Shown here: positions 27,901-39,900 of the stretch, one piece after another
Position numbering within the stretch: the first letter of the stretch is position 1
Layout: every line of letters begins with the position of its first letter
Assembly: GCF_014633365.1 (NCBI RefSeq)
Contig: NC_068352.1
Span: forward strand, 31,529,310 to 31,593,309
Direction: 5' to 3'
Length of the DNA stretch: 64,000 nucleotides
Source: Diospyros lotus
Lineage: Eukaryota > Streptophyta > Magnoliopsida > Ericales > Ebenaceae
Position numbers and translations under genes: made by a program
The notes under the pieces: generated by a model
Seen by the model: the letters and a program-made list of their open reading frames with translations, nothing else
What the model was told of the DNA's origin: nothing
Databases searched by the model: none

Positions 27901-30900
27901 TAAATGTGCTGTGAATATACAAGAATTCTAAGAATTTCCACACATCATATACCTAATACAGTTGAGCCCAATCCTTAGAACCAGTTTCTCAACAATCTTA
28001 TATAACATGTAATAATTCTTCCATCCAAAGTAACAGTTATCAATGATCTTGACTTTCCCATCGCTCTTAGAAAAGGGGTTAGAACTTGTACTCAATACCA
28101 CATATGCAATTTTGTTTCATATGATTCACTTAACCCATCCTATAAGGATTTTGCTTCTGCTTTGTCTTCTTTTCTTATTCCTCAAAATTGGAAGGAGACA
28201 TTTGTTGATCCTAAGTGGAAGGAAGCCACGTTAGAGGAGGAGATGACTGCTCTAACTAAGAACAATAATCAGGAGCTTCCAACTCTTCCTGTTGGAAAGA
28301 AAACAGTAGGTTGCAAGTGATATTACAGTTAAGCACAAGGCAGATAGTACAATTGAAGGATTTAATGCAAGGTTGCTTGTTAAAGGAACTTATGGAGTTG
28401 ATTATCAAGAGAATTTTGCTCATGTAGCTGTCACAACCCCAAGGATATAGTAGTCATAGTACATTACATGTATTTCAGTTGGTTGTACCTTGATGCATTG
28501 TAGTTGTTGTACCTTTCAGTTGTTATTGTAACTGAAAGACAAACAAGCCTATAAATAGGCTAAAACCTAGAGGATTAGGTATTGTTGAATGATAATAGAA
28601 TTTCAGACTTCTCTCTCATCAATTCCCTTTCGATTCCTCTCTGATTTCCCTATTCTTCCCTCTCAATTCTGTCTGTTATCTCCTTCTTTCTGCTCTAATT
28701 CTCCCTGATCTCTCTCATTTCTTCTGATTTCTCCTTCTTTTCTGTTTTATCTTCCCTGGTATCTTCCAATTCCCATTCTAAACCCTAGGTTAAACCTAGG
28801 TACATGAAAATTTGGTATTAGAGCCAATCGATTCTCAGCTGTCAGCAAAGCAACTATCAGCTCTACATGACAATTTGGTATTAGAGCTGATTGATTCTCG
28901 GCTGTGAGCAAAGCAATTCTCAGCTAACATTCAGGAGCATCTTAGCAACGATTCAGTGAAGTTAATTTCCGACGGTACTCAGCTGTTGATTTCCGAAGCT
29001 TGTCGGCTGTTAATCTCCAGTGATTCTTGGCTGTGATTTCCGGCACTTCTCGGCTGTTCATTTCCGACACGAAGCAGAGCCAAGAGAATTCAGACGATCT
29101 AGGTGAATTCTATTAGCTGATCCAGCAAAGCAGATCCAGGTGTTCCGGCTGTTGATCCAGACCAGCAGTCCTCAGCTGCTGCATTGTGTGATTCAGGAAG
29201 GCTATCTCAGAATTGGAAGTCAGGCGATTGCTGACCAGAAGCGGTCCTAGCGAAGCAGATCCAATCAATTCTCAGAAAGCTCTAATTGAGCCACTCGATT
29301 CAAAGGAGGCTGCTATTACTGGCTGTAGATCTAGGCAATTTCTAGAAGTGATTTCAGTGACAGAATTCTGGCGAATTTGAAGGCAGAAAAGAGTCAATCA
29401 AGTTTAGGAGGTATCACAGTTGCGCAGCGGAAGCAGTTGCAGAAGCAAGCAATGGACACCAGACTCGAGGAAACATGCGCTAACCTCAATCAAAAGCTGG
29501 ACGAAATCATGATTATGGTGGCCAAACGGTTTCAGATTAGTCTTCCAGCTCAATTACTTTCTAAGGAGTATTTGGATTCAATTATTCAAAGGAAGAGACC
29601 AGTTCTGGTGACAGTTGGAGATCCATACATTACTTGTCCATTGAATCAGCTTTCAGAGATAAAAGGAAATCTCTAGATCCAATGACAGTCCAATCATATC
29701 AGCCGGAATCATTCGTCAGACTTCTGGATTTTAGGAATCTGAGGAACAATCTGAAATGAACCAGTCAGTTGTAACTCAAGACTCCGGCGAAGAAGAGAGA
29801 TTGGACAAGGAGATCTGTGAGGATCACATTTTATATTTGCAGGAAGCTGATGAAGTAGCATTGGAACAAAACATTGATTCAATTGATATGCCGGCAATAA
29901 ATCAGATCAGAGATGAGAATTGCAATGAAAAGAGCTTTCATGCATCTGCTGAGAGGTATGCCTGTTACATCGACTCTAGGTTGGATCAAGTTTTTGACGC
30001 TCCACATGCAGTCAAAGAAGTTCTGATCGAGCAATTTGGATTGGAACAGTCTTATATTGGCTCTAAGGAAATTGCTCATAAGGCTGATGAGGTCCTAAGG
30101 CTAGGACTTTTGGACCTTTGGGCCCCAAGGTTTAAATCTAGATATGGAGGTCATGTTTCAGTCATTGAGGAACCGGAGGGACAATCTCTCTCTTCCTCTA
30201 CAATCAGGATGCTGAGAAAGGAATGGCAGTTGCAGGAAAAGTCACTACAACAACATTGGAGGAGAAATTTGATACAGATGAACTTGTGGTGTACCCTAGC
30301 AAGCACGAAGTAACAGATGCTTTAAAAGCACTGATGAAGTTTGTAAATGTTGAGCCCAACTGGACCTGGGAGGAGGCAATGCGAATAATCATCCATGACA
30401 AGAGGGCTGGGGCTTTAAGAATTTTTGGTGAGTGTAGACAGACATTCAATGAGTACTTGGACCAAAGAAAGAAGCTGGAGGCTGAGGAAAGGTGTAATGA
30501 CTGTAGGAAGAACAAGGGAATCACTGGAACTTACACTTACAGATCAATTGGAGAAGAGAACTTTGTCATGGATATTTTGGAGGACTACATTTTATATTGG
30601 CAGGAAAAGCAATGTTGAGCCCAACTGGACCTGGAAGGAGGCAATGCAAATAATCATCCATGACAAGAAGGCTGGGGCTTTAAGAATTTTTGGTGAGTGT
30701 AGACAGACATTCAATGAGTACTTGGACCAAAGAAAGAAGCTGGAGGCTGAGGAAAGGTGTAATGACTGCAGGAAGAACAAGGGAATCACCGGAACTTACA
30801 CTTACAGATCAACTGGAGAAGAGAACTTTGTCATGGATATTTTGGAAGACTACATTTTATATTGGCAGGAAAAGCAAAAGAGAAAGAACATAAGAGCGAA

Positions 30901-33900
30901 GAGGAATAGACCTAGAAGGAGAAAGAAAGAACAAAGGATAAATCAAATAATGAAGCAGGGATTGGATGAAGAACAGTGGCCAGTGCCAGTCACTGCAAGT
31001 CACGACCCCAAGGATATAGTAGTCGTAGTTTATTACATTTATTTGAGTTGGTTGTACCTTGTTGCATTGTAGCTGCTCTACTTTTCAGTTATTGTAACTG
31101 AAAGGCAGACAAGCCTATAAATAGGCTAAAACCTAGAGGATTAGGTATTGTTGAATGATAGTAGAATTTCAGTTCTCTCTCATCAATTCCCTCTCAATTT
31201 CCTCTCTGATTTCCCTATTCTTCCCTCTCAATTCTGTCTGTTTTCTCTCTTTCTGCTCTAATTCTCCCTGATCTCTCTCATTTCTTCTGATTTCTCCCTT
31301 CTTTTCTGTTTTATCTTCCCTGGTATCTTCCAATTCCCATTCTAAACCCTAGGTTAAACCTAGGTACATGACAGTAGCCAAATGAGTTTTATACAAGGCT
31401 TTCTGTCATGTGCAGCTAACTTAGGTTGATATAACTGAATGTGAAAAATGCTTTCTTTATGGTGCCTTACAGGAGGAAGCTTACAAGAGGAAGCTTGTAT
31501 CATAGTTGTTAAAGGCGCGCCTAGGCGCAAGGCACCTCGCCTAGGCCGAGGCGAGGCGAGGCGATTTCAATGAAGCCCTCGCCTTGCACGGTGAGGCGCC
31601 GGGGCGTGAGGCGCGCCTCATGAAACTTAGGTTTTAATTAAAACCTAGGCAACCCAATTCGCTCCTCACTCCATCTTCCTCCCGACTCCAACCACGCCCG
31701 CATCCTCTCTTCCTCTCCTTTCTAGCCTCTCCTCTCCAACTCGCCCGATCTTCCTCTTCCTCTCCTCTCCAGCCGCGCCCGCCTCCTCTCTTCCTCTCCT
31801 CTCCAGCTCAGCCCAATCTTCCTCTCCTCTCCAGCCGCGCCCACCTCCTCTCTTCCTCTCCTCTCCAGCCACGCCCGCCTCCTCTCTTCCTCTCTGTCAT
31901 GAACCTAAGGTTCATAACGAGCTGAAATTGGCAATCGAAATGATCCAATTGAATTAAGGTCAAGAACAGAATGTATAGAGGGAAAATTGAAGAAGAATGG
32001 GGGAGAAATTAGAGAGAATTGAGGGAGAGCAGAAGAGAGAATTGAGAGGGAGATTTGAGAGAATTCGATTTTCTTTCATTCATTCAAGCATAATCTTCTC
32101 CTCTTACAATGGGCCTTTTTATAGGCATAGTAGATAGATAACTAATTTCTAACAGCACCCATGTGCTCTAACAACTTGTAAAAATATCCTAACAAACCAT
32201 TGCAACCTTATTACAATGATGCCCTTCTATTATTCCTTGGGTCATGACAATTCCCCCCTCCTTGAGAGAGTTCTTGTCCCCAAGAACTTGCAGCAACTAT
32301 TCATTACTTTTCATCCAATACCGGCTTTCTCGATCCGTTTCATTCTTCTTGCTTGCTTGCTTGCATCTTTTAGGCCTCTTCTTCTTCGTTCTTAGGTTTC
32401 CAAGATCCATCCCAAGCATACTTTGGCCTAGAGCTTCAATTGAAGAAATCTGATCGAGTTCAAGTTTGATGCCCCCACCTTCTGCAATAGCTGGCCGACC
32501 ACAATCAGTCTCCCTTTCCAATACAAGGTTGGATAGAGAATCTACAACCATAGCTGCCTTTACTATGTTTCCATTCAACCCATGGCCAATTTCTGTTGCA
32601 AAAATATCAACATCATCCTGAAAATATAGCGATGAAGAGTTGTAGACTTGCCTTGGGTGCTCAGACCAATGCTGTTTGTGAGCATTGGAATTAGGGGTTG
32701 CTATGATTTCAATCCCTGATTTATCAGTTTCCAGCTCTTGTAAAGTGTGATCTTTACAGATCTCCTCATCCAATCTACCTTCATGTTCTGAATCCTTAGT
32801 TACCATTGATAAATTGGCTGTGATTCCAGCAACAACTTCCTTAATATTGATTGATTTTTCAGTTGGTTCCTCTTGATTCCATGCAAGTAATCCAGCAGCT
32901 TCTTTTTCCCCATCTTCGTCGAGATATTTCTCTACATGCACTTCTCCTTCAAAAGGATTCGTGGGCTCCTTTTGATCTGTTATCCTATCAACCCGATTAA
33001 TATAATTTTCCTTGAGATTATGCTTTTCACAACCAAAATTACTCTCAATATTGCATCCATCTTTCTGGTCACTGTTGCCTCCGTCACAATGTTTCTTTTT
33101 CTGCCCAAAATCTAGAGTAGGCAGTGAATCGGTCATTCGTACTCTTGTCTCCTCCTTCGACTACTCCATTCCAAGGAACTCCTCCTTGTTAAAACTTTCG
33201 TGGTAATCATCAAAGTATTCTACCGAAAAGTTGTAATAATACTTCTTAATAAGTATCATTGCAAATTTTTGCAGCTTCTCATAAAACATTCGACCGAATT
33301 CCTTGCACTCTTCATGTATTACACTTCTTGTTCCTTTGTCCCTGTTGCTGCCAGCTGAAAAGGCAGCCTTCTTTGGCTGCCATTGAGGCTCCATTTCCGT
33401 TGAAAATGAAACATTCTTCTACTGCAATTGAGGCTGCTCTCTTGCTTGAAAATTAACCACTGAAAATGCAGCATCATTCGGCTGCAAATGAGACTCCAAT
33501 GGTCTCGTATATGCACTGCTCCCCATAGCCAACTTTTCACCAACAACATACTTCGACGGCCACGGAATGGAAGTTCTGTACATGCTTCTGTTTTGCCTGT
33601 TATAGCAGTTCCTAAACTCACTTCAATTGCAACTCAATAGTTGAAGAACACCCGCTCTACTTCGCCTCCCTTCTTCAAACAAATTATCCCAAAATTCAAA
33701 GCCAAAATTAACCTTTGTTTACCTTACTAGCAGCCTAGGATTTGATTGGAATTACCGCAAAAGAGCGCTGGAATTCTCAACCAAGAATCACCCCTCCAAA
33801 TTCGCCTTCCACAATCCACTCCCAGTTGCTCCAAATCTCAACGTTTCTGCTATGCAAATACTTCCAGAACTTGATTGAATCGATTTGGCCTCCAGATTCA

Positions 33901-36900
33901 CCTCACGAAAATCAGTTGCTTGTTTTCAATGTCGAACCAGTGACCAGAGTCCTAGCTAGAGGTCACTCCTCCTACGTCTCCTTCAAATCCTAGCCGACCT
34001 CACCTTCTCATGCATCGGAATCAGTTACTACTTCAAATCCAACATGCGATTGCCTTAATTCAACAATTACTTCCAAACTTGCATCCTTACTCACCAGAAT
34101 GTCTACTCGGCCGCCAAAGACCCCCCGGCTTGCTCACTTCAAATCGGATCGAACATTATTGAATTTTGAACTCCAGCCGAGGAAGACCGCTCTGAGATGC
34201 CTTCCGATTGGGTCCGTGAAGTGATCAGAAATCACCTTCTCCCTCAATCCTTCCTCGTTTGACAAGGGCTATTCACCGAATCCGTTTGAATTGGCTGTGA
34301 CAGCCTTCCCCACCCCTGTCGTCAACTTCGGTGGAGCTCTTGCAACCTGTCTTCCGCTTCAGTTGCACGCGCCTAGGTCGTCAGCTTCACCCTCCGATGG
34401 ACTCACACCTCTTCGGGACGTCCGCTACAGCCGCGGACGCTCGATGGTCCACTTAACTCTCCGACGGACTGCCGCTTGTCACAAAAGACGTCCGTTCGCG
34501 TCACCCCACTGTCCGCTTCTCACGAATGACTATTGTCCGCTTCACCTCTGACGGACTTACGCTCACCTTGGACGGTCGCAACCCACAACCAATAGCAAAT
34601 GCTCCTCAGTTCGTGTCCCACCTAATCACCGACTCAGCGACCCAGACCCAGTCGCTCCAATTCGCGAATCCTCCTGGGTTGCTCATCTTCAAGTCTGGTC
34701 TAGATTACTGGATTCTTGGCCGCAATCCAATCCTCCTACTTCTCCTTCGCGTCTTCACTAGAAGTTGCTGCTTCTTGAATTGCCTTCAAGCAACGAACCA
34801 GGATTGCCGAAGTTTCGCCAAACCGACTTTGATCACCATCGCAGTTCGCGCTCACCTCACCCAAATCGCCTTCAAAGCCTTCTCAATCTGGGCTCGATTA
34901 AATCAAGCAGAAGGAGTCGATAGCCCCAGATTTGCTCTTGCCAGGTATATCCAAAAATCTGATAACTGTGATGGGTTCCAGAAGTCACCCAGATTTGCTT
35001 CTCACCGTCTGGGTTGGAATTGCAAGTTTCAATCAACTGGAATCAAATCCACAGCCAATGATTGACTGCTCTGATACCATTTGTCATGAATATAGGGTTC
35101 ATAACGGGCTAAAATTGGCAATCGGAAGGATTCGATTGAATTAAGGTCAAGAACAGAATGTATAGAAAGAAAATTGAAGAAAAATGGAGGAGAAATTAGA
35201 GAGAATTGAGGGAGAGCAGAAGAGAGAATTGAGAGGGAGATTTGAGAGAATTGTAGAGAGAGAAAATCAGATTTTCTTTCATTCATTCAAGCATAATCTT
35301 CTCCTCTTACAATGGGCCTTTTTATAGGTATAGTAGCTAGATAACTAATTGCTAACAGCATCCTAACAGCACCCATGTGCTCTAACAACTTGAAAAATAT
35401 CCTAACAAACCATTGCAACCTTATTACAAATTGCCCTTCTATTATTCCTTGGGTCATGACAGTCTCCTCTCCAACCACACCCTCTTCCTCTCTTCTCCTC
35501 TGCTCACGCTCTTCTCCTCTCTTCTTCTCCTCTCTTCCTCTCCTCTCTTCTCCTTTGCTCTTCAAGATATCAAGCAGCCTACTGCCCACCGAAACCAGCT
35601 ACCATTCTCGGTCTCAACCTGCTCTCGTGAGTTCTTTACTTGTTTTATTTGATTATTTCTTGTCTACTTGTTTAATTTCTCTTGCTGGTTACTTCTCTCT
35701 CTTTATACAATTGTTGTTTTCTTGTTGATTGGAGAATTTTGTGGAAGTTGGAATTGTGTTGTAGCAACCCAGTCAATCTCATCAAATATTTCCAAAACTA
35801 ACCTAGTATGAAATTACTTTGAAACTGATCCTAATGATAGAAATACCACCACATGTAAATTTTGTCGTAAAGTAACAAAAGGTGACACATTTCGGGCGAA
35901 ACAACATCTTGTGGGCATATTTCGAAAGGTGGCGTCGGTATCAATACGTGATACCATTGACCCACATTGATGAAAGCAATGAATGGTTGATTGGAAAGCT
36001 TGATGAGGAGAATGATAAAGATGATGAAATTGTTTTTCCAGATAACGTTGGGGATGGGTTGACATGGAGTAATGTCGTTGTAGCTGCAGGAGTTGGAGAG
36101 CCTAGTTATCGATTTAGAATTAAACAAACTCGATCACAATCGGGTTCAACTTCGGCTTCGACTTCAAAGCGGCAAGTAACTCAGGAGATTGAAGAGGAGG
36201 AGGAAAGTGAGACAAAGACTGAAGATGATAAAGACTTGGAAGAGAGAGAAGAATTAGGACAGGAAGAAGAAGATGAAGGGGATGATGAAAATATTGACCT
36301 TGATGTGGATGATCTCCTTGATGATGATTGATTAAAACTTCTTTATTGATTGTGGACTTGTAGTGTTTATGTATTTGTTTAAAATTTTGCATGATGATTG
36401 GTACTTGTTTGAGTTTCAGACTTTGGGTTGAACTTTAATGATGTTTCTAGTTTAGAATTTGCATAATGAATTAATCAACTTTGATGTTGTTAGTTTAGAA
36501 TTTGAAGATGATGAATCATGAATGATATACATATGTTATTATTGATAATTTGATAGTTGTTTATGATTTTACAAGATTTTGAGTTTTTTTTTCTAAAAGG
36601 TGCGCCTCGCTTTGCAAAGGCGCGCCTCAAGCTCCAAGCCGCCTTGATGCGCCTCTCGCCTTTCAAAACTATGGCTTGTATGGAGGTGTGTAACATTTGA
36701 TTGTAACAGAAGGCAAAATTTGCAAACTCAAGAAGACACTATATGGCTTTAAGCAGTTTTCTAAGGCATGGTTTAGAATAGTGTTATTAAAGGCGCACCT
36801 TGATACCAAACGCAAGCCTGGTGCCTAGAAACAAACCAGGCGGGCGAGATCTGCCCAAGCCCTCAGGCGCAGCCTTGGGCTCATAGATGTTAAAGGTGCG

Positions 36901-39900
36901 CCTAGGCGCACCTCATGAAATTAGCTGTCAAGCAGTCCACTGCCCACCGAAACCAGTTGCCATTCTTGGTTCCAACCTCCCCTCTTCTCGATTCCAACAT
37001 GTATACATTACAACATATTTACATTTCTTTAGTTTAAGTAAATGTCCACATTTTCTTTAATTTATATTTTACCTTCTATTTACTTTAATACATAAATGTA
37101 AATAAGAAAGTACCCCCCATTTGGATTCAATAAAAATTATCTAAAAAATCAAAATTCATAATAATAAGAAAATAGAATTTTGGTTTTAGTACAAACTCGG
37201 TATTTAGCGATTTTACCACCCCCAAATACATACCTACTATTTCTTGAAAAATTCATTAAAAATCATTTTAACAATAATGAATATTAGCTATCAAAATACC
37301 GAGAGATAATTTTTCAAAATGAAAACATTTTTTTATGTCTCCTTATAATGCCCTAATCCTCTAGACTTAGAAAAATAACATTTTTCAAAATGAAAACATT
37401 TTCTTGATTGTGGACTTATAGTATTATGTGTTTGTTTAGAACTTTGCATGATGATTGGTACTTGTTGTGAATCTTACAGGAATCAAAAATTTAAAATGTC
37501 ATCCAACACTATTGATCCTAACCCTGATAGTAGTTTTGCTAGTAAAAGAAAAGATCCAACATGGAAATATCATAGTTAGCATATGTTGAATTTTATATTT
37601 TTTTATAGCATGCTTGTTAAAATATTATTAGAAGTTATGACCTATTTTATACCTTTTTTCTTCAACTAGGACATATATTTTTTTTTTTTATTAACTTGCG
37701 CCTAGTTCCACCAGGCTGGCGCCTCGCCTTGCGCCTTGCACCTCAGGCTCCAAGACCCTTGTGCACCTTAGTGCGCCTTGGGCCTTTAATAACACTGATT
37801 TAGAAAATTCAATAAATCTATTTTCAGCTTTAGATTTTAGCAAAGTAGTGCATCACACCATTCTGTTAAATGAGTTAGGATTATATGACTCTTCTCATTT
37901 AATATGCTATAGTGGTGACAAGCAATAAACCAGGAGAAACGGCACAATTGAAATGTTCCATTGCCAAAAAGTTCGAAATCAAGGATCTAGAAAAAGTAGG
38001 ATATTTTCTGGAAATTGAGGTTGCTCAATCTAAAAAGGGCATCTTTGTATCTCTCAAAAAAAAAAAAAAAAATACATTCTTGATATACTCAAGCAAACTG
38101 GTATGCTAGGTTGCAAACCTACAGAGACTCCTATTGTAACAAACCATTGTTTTAATAATGCTTATGGTAACGAGGTTAACAAGGCTATGAATGACTGGTT
38201 GGGAAGTTAGTTTATCTATCTCATATCTGTCCAAAAATAGCCCACACTAATAAAAAAACTCAGCCACTTTATGCATGAACCGTAACAACTCGTCCAGAGG
38301 CTGTTTACCACCTGAAGGTTGAACCATCTACAGATGCTGATTAGGCTAGTTCTCCAGGCACAAACTGGGCCCCTACTTTACTTGGAACAAAATCTGTAAC
38401 AGCCATTTTTAAAGGATCTTCCACGTTATAAACTATGGGGACATGGTGACAAACCACTAACCTGTCCAAACAATTCTACTACTACTCTTCCACACAATCT
38501 GATGTCAACTTATAACCCCCTGATAATAATGCTCAAAGCATCATATGAATCTTAAGGACTCTTGTAATAAGATCTCAAATTTTTTACTCCATTACCTGAA
38601 TAGTTACAAGCTAATAGGTTTCATCCATATATAGGACTATTGCTGAATAAAATCCTAAAAAAGTTGTTCAAGATGATGCCACTAAATATTCAATACATTG
38701 GTGACAAGTTTCCAAAATAATGATCTTGCACATTGTTCAAAAATATCAGCCAACACCACAGAGAATGAAAGAAAAAATAGAAGACGGAAAAAAAAAAAAG
38801 TTTAAGCAAGCTAGGAACCAAGAGCCCACCTAAAGTGGCCCTTTCTTTTGCATGGACACCCTTGCGTAGTTCCATTCTAATTATTGAGACCATTAGAAAA
38901 CTGAGTCATGCCGCGACTATGTGGTGCTATCCATGTAAGAAGGGGGAACATCATGTTTGGAGGTCTATCTCTTTCTATATCATGTACCATATTCGGAGGG
39001 AGAATAACTGAGCATTCCAGGGTGAAGGGAGGCAAATTTCTTCTCCTACAAGAGCCAGCCTCATTTCTCTATTTTGCTAGTCAGGGAGGATGTCTACTTC
39101 TTTCTAGAGTTACTTGTTCTGTTTATGTATGATGTTTCTCTGTATGTAATCTCTAAAAGGTGTTCTTTTATGTGAGTTGGCAACCCTTAATGTCAGTCTT
39201 TTACATAATACTTTTAATCATTAACAAAAAATCAGAGGCTTAAGCAAAACTAGAAGCAACTATAGCAATCTTTCTAAAGAAAAAGTAACTGTTTAAATCC
39301 TTTTCATTTTAAATTAAACTCCACATAATCTTGGATATCACAATCTGAACTATGAATATGATACATTAGGCAGCACCTATTATCTCTTCTTTTTGAAGCT
39401 TCAGCAATACATATTTTTCTGTCTAAATAACAATCAATCTTGTAAGAAAACCTGATTAAAGTCTATCCATCACAAAAAGAGCTTTACGCACCTGCACCTT
39501 GCTTGCTTTGCACATGTAACTTGCAAGCACCAAAAATTCATCAAACGCAATTGCCTTATCAATTTTCCCACCAAATATGCCCTCAAACCTCTATGCATTC
39601 AGGACACAGGAAGACCCCATTACATATAGTCATGAGTTCTAATACAATTATGAAGAATTATAGCGACAGAAAAACCCAGAACCCTACCTTGAGTTGGATC
39701 ACAAGGACATTAGGCGCTTGAAGTAAAAACATTTGCTTCCTTGCCACCACCAATTTTTTACAACTACACAAGCATAAGTTGATGGGTCAATATACATGCA
39801 TATGGGTAACTGAGAATTAAAGACACAGAATCACTTACTTCTCACACTTGTACTTGTTATTCCCATCCAAATTCTCCGCTTGGAAAAACTTCTGCAGACA

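Larger units (their letters stand above)
23574..27942 (+). mobile_element. Ty1/copia element A, internally deleted
   Basis: The 5' LTR is 23,574 to about 23,858 and the 3' LTR is 27,649-27,942. Both begin TGTTGGAATAAAGGAA, and perfect target duplications CATCA lie at 23,569-23,573 and 27,943-27,947. A polypurine tract (GAGGGGGAG) abuts the 3' LTR. The 5' LTR runs straight into reverse transcriptase ([34 protein letters not shown]), so gag, protease and integrase are deleted. The rest of RT ([11 protein letters not shown]) and RNase H ([20 protein letters not shown]) follows after 26,577. Stops and frameshifts are present. Confidence 0.9.
28429..31373 (+). mobile_element. LTR element C carrying host-gene fragments
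   Basis: The LTRs are 28,429-28,809 (TGTCACAACCCC) and 30,998-31,373 (AGTCACGACCCC to ACATGACA), flanked by perfect TSDs GTAGC at 28,424-28,428 and 31,374-31,378. The primer site TTTGGTATTAGAGC fits initiator methionine tRNA. That LTR-end/primer-site junction is doubled in tandem (28,801 and 28,864). The interior has a short gag-like start (29,377-29,676) and then non-retroviral coding sequence including PRP40-like FF-domain pieces. No RT or integrase is present, so it is non-autonomous. Confidence 0.88.
31501..36673 (+). mobile_element. hAT transposon hAT1 with perfect 8-bp TSD
   Basis: It is flanked by GCTTGTAT at 31,493-31,500 and 36,674-36,681. The terminal inverted repeats are CATAGTTGTTAAAGGCG and, from the right end, CATAGTTTTGAAAGGCG. 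The subterminal regions are packed with GGCGCGCC/AGGCGC motifs, as often seen in hAT ends. It carries fragments of a BED-finger transposase near the right end and is split by LTR element D. It interrupts copia B, whose frame resumes after the second TSD. Confidence 0.9.
28040..38430 (+). pseudogene. Degenerate Ty1/copia element B, host of nested insertions
   Basis: Reverse-transcriptase and RNase H fragments occur in copia order: 28,043-28,428 ([19 protein letters not shown] spacer, [31 protein letters not shown]), 31,374-31,500 (VAK to the LSCAANLG region), 36,674-36,778 ([20 protein letters not shown]) and 37,798-38,430 ([35 protein letters not shown]). The gaps are exactly filled by elements C, hAT1 and hAT2, and the reading frame resumes after each target duplication. 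No LTR of its own was found. Its 5' part may lie left of copia A (about 23,480-23,573). Confidence 0.82.

Noticed and set aside
34291..35065. Plus-strand open frames of 86 and 179 codons
   Set aside because: They are antisense within LTR element D, next to its primer site, with no recognisable domain.
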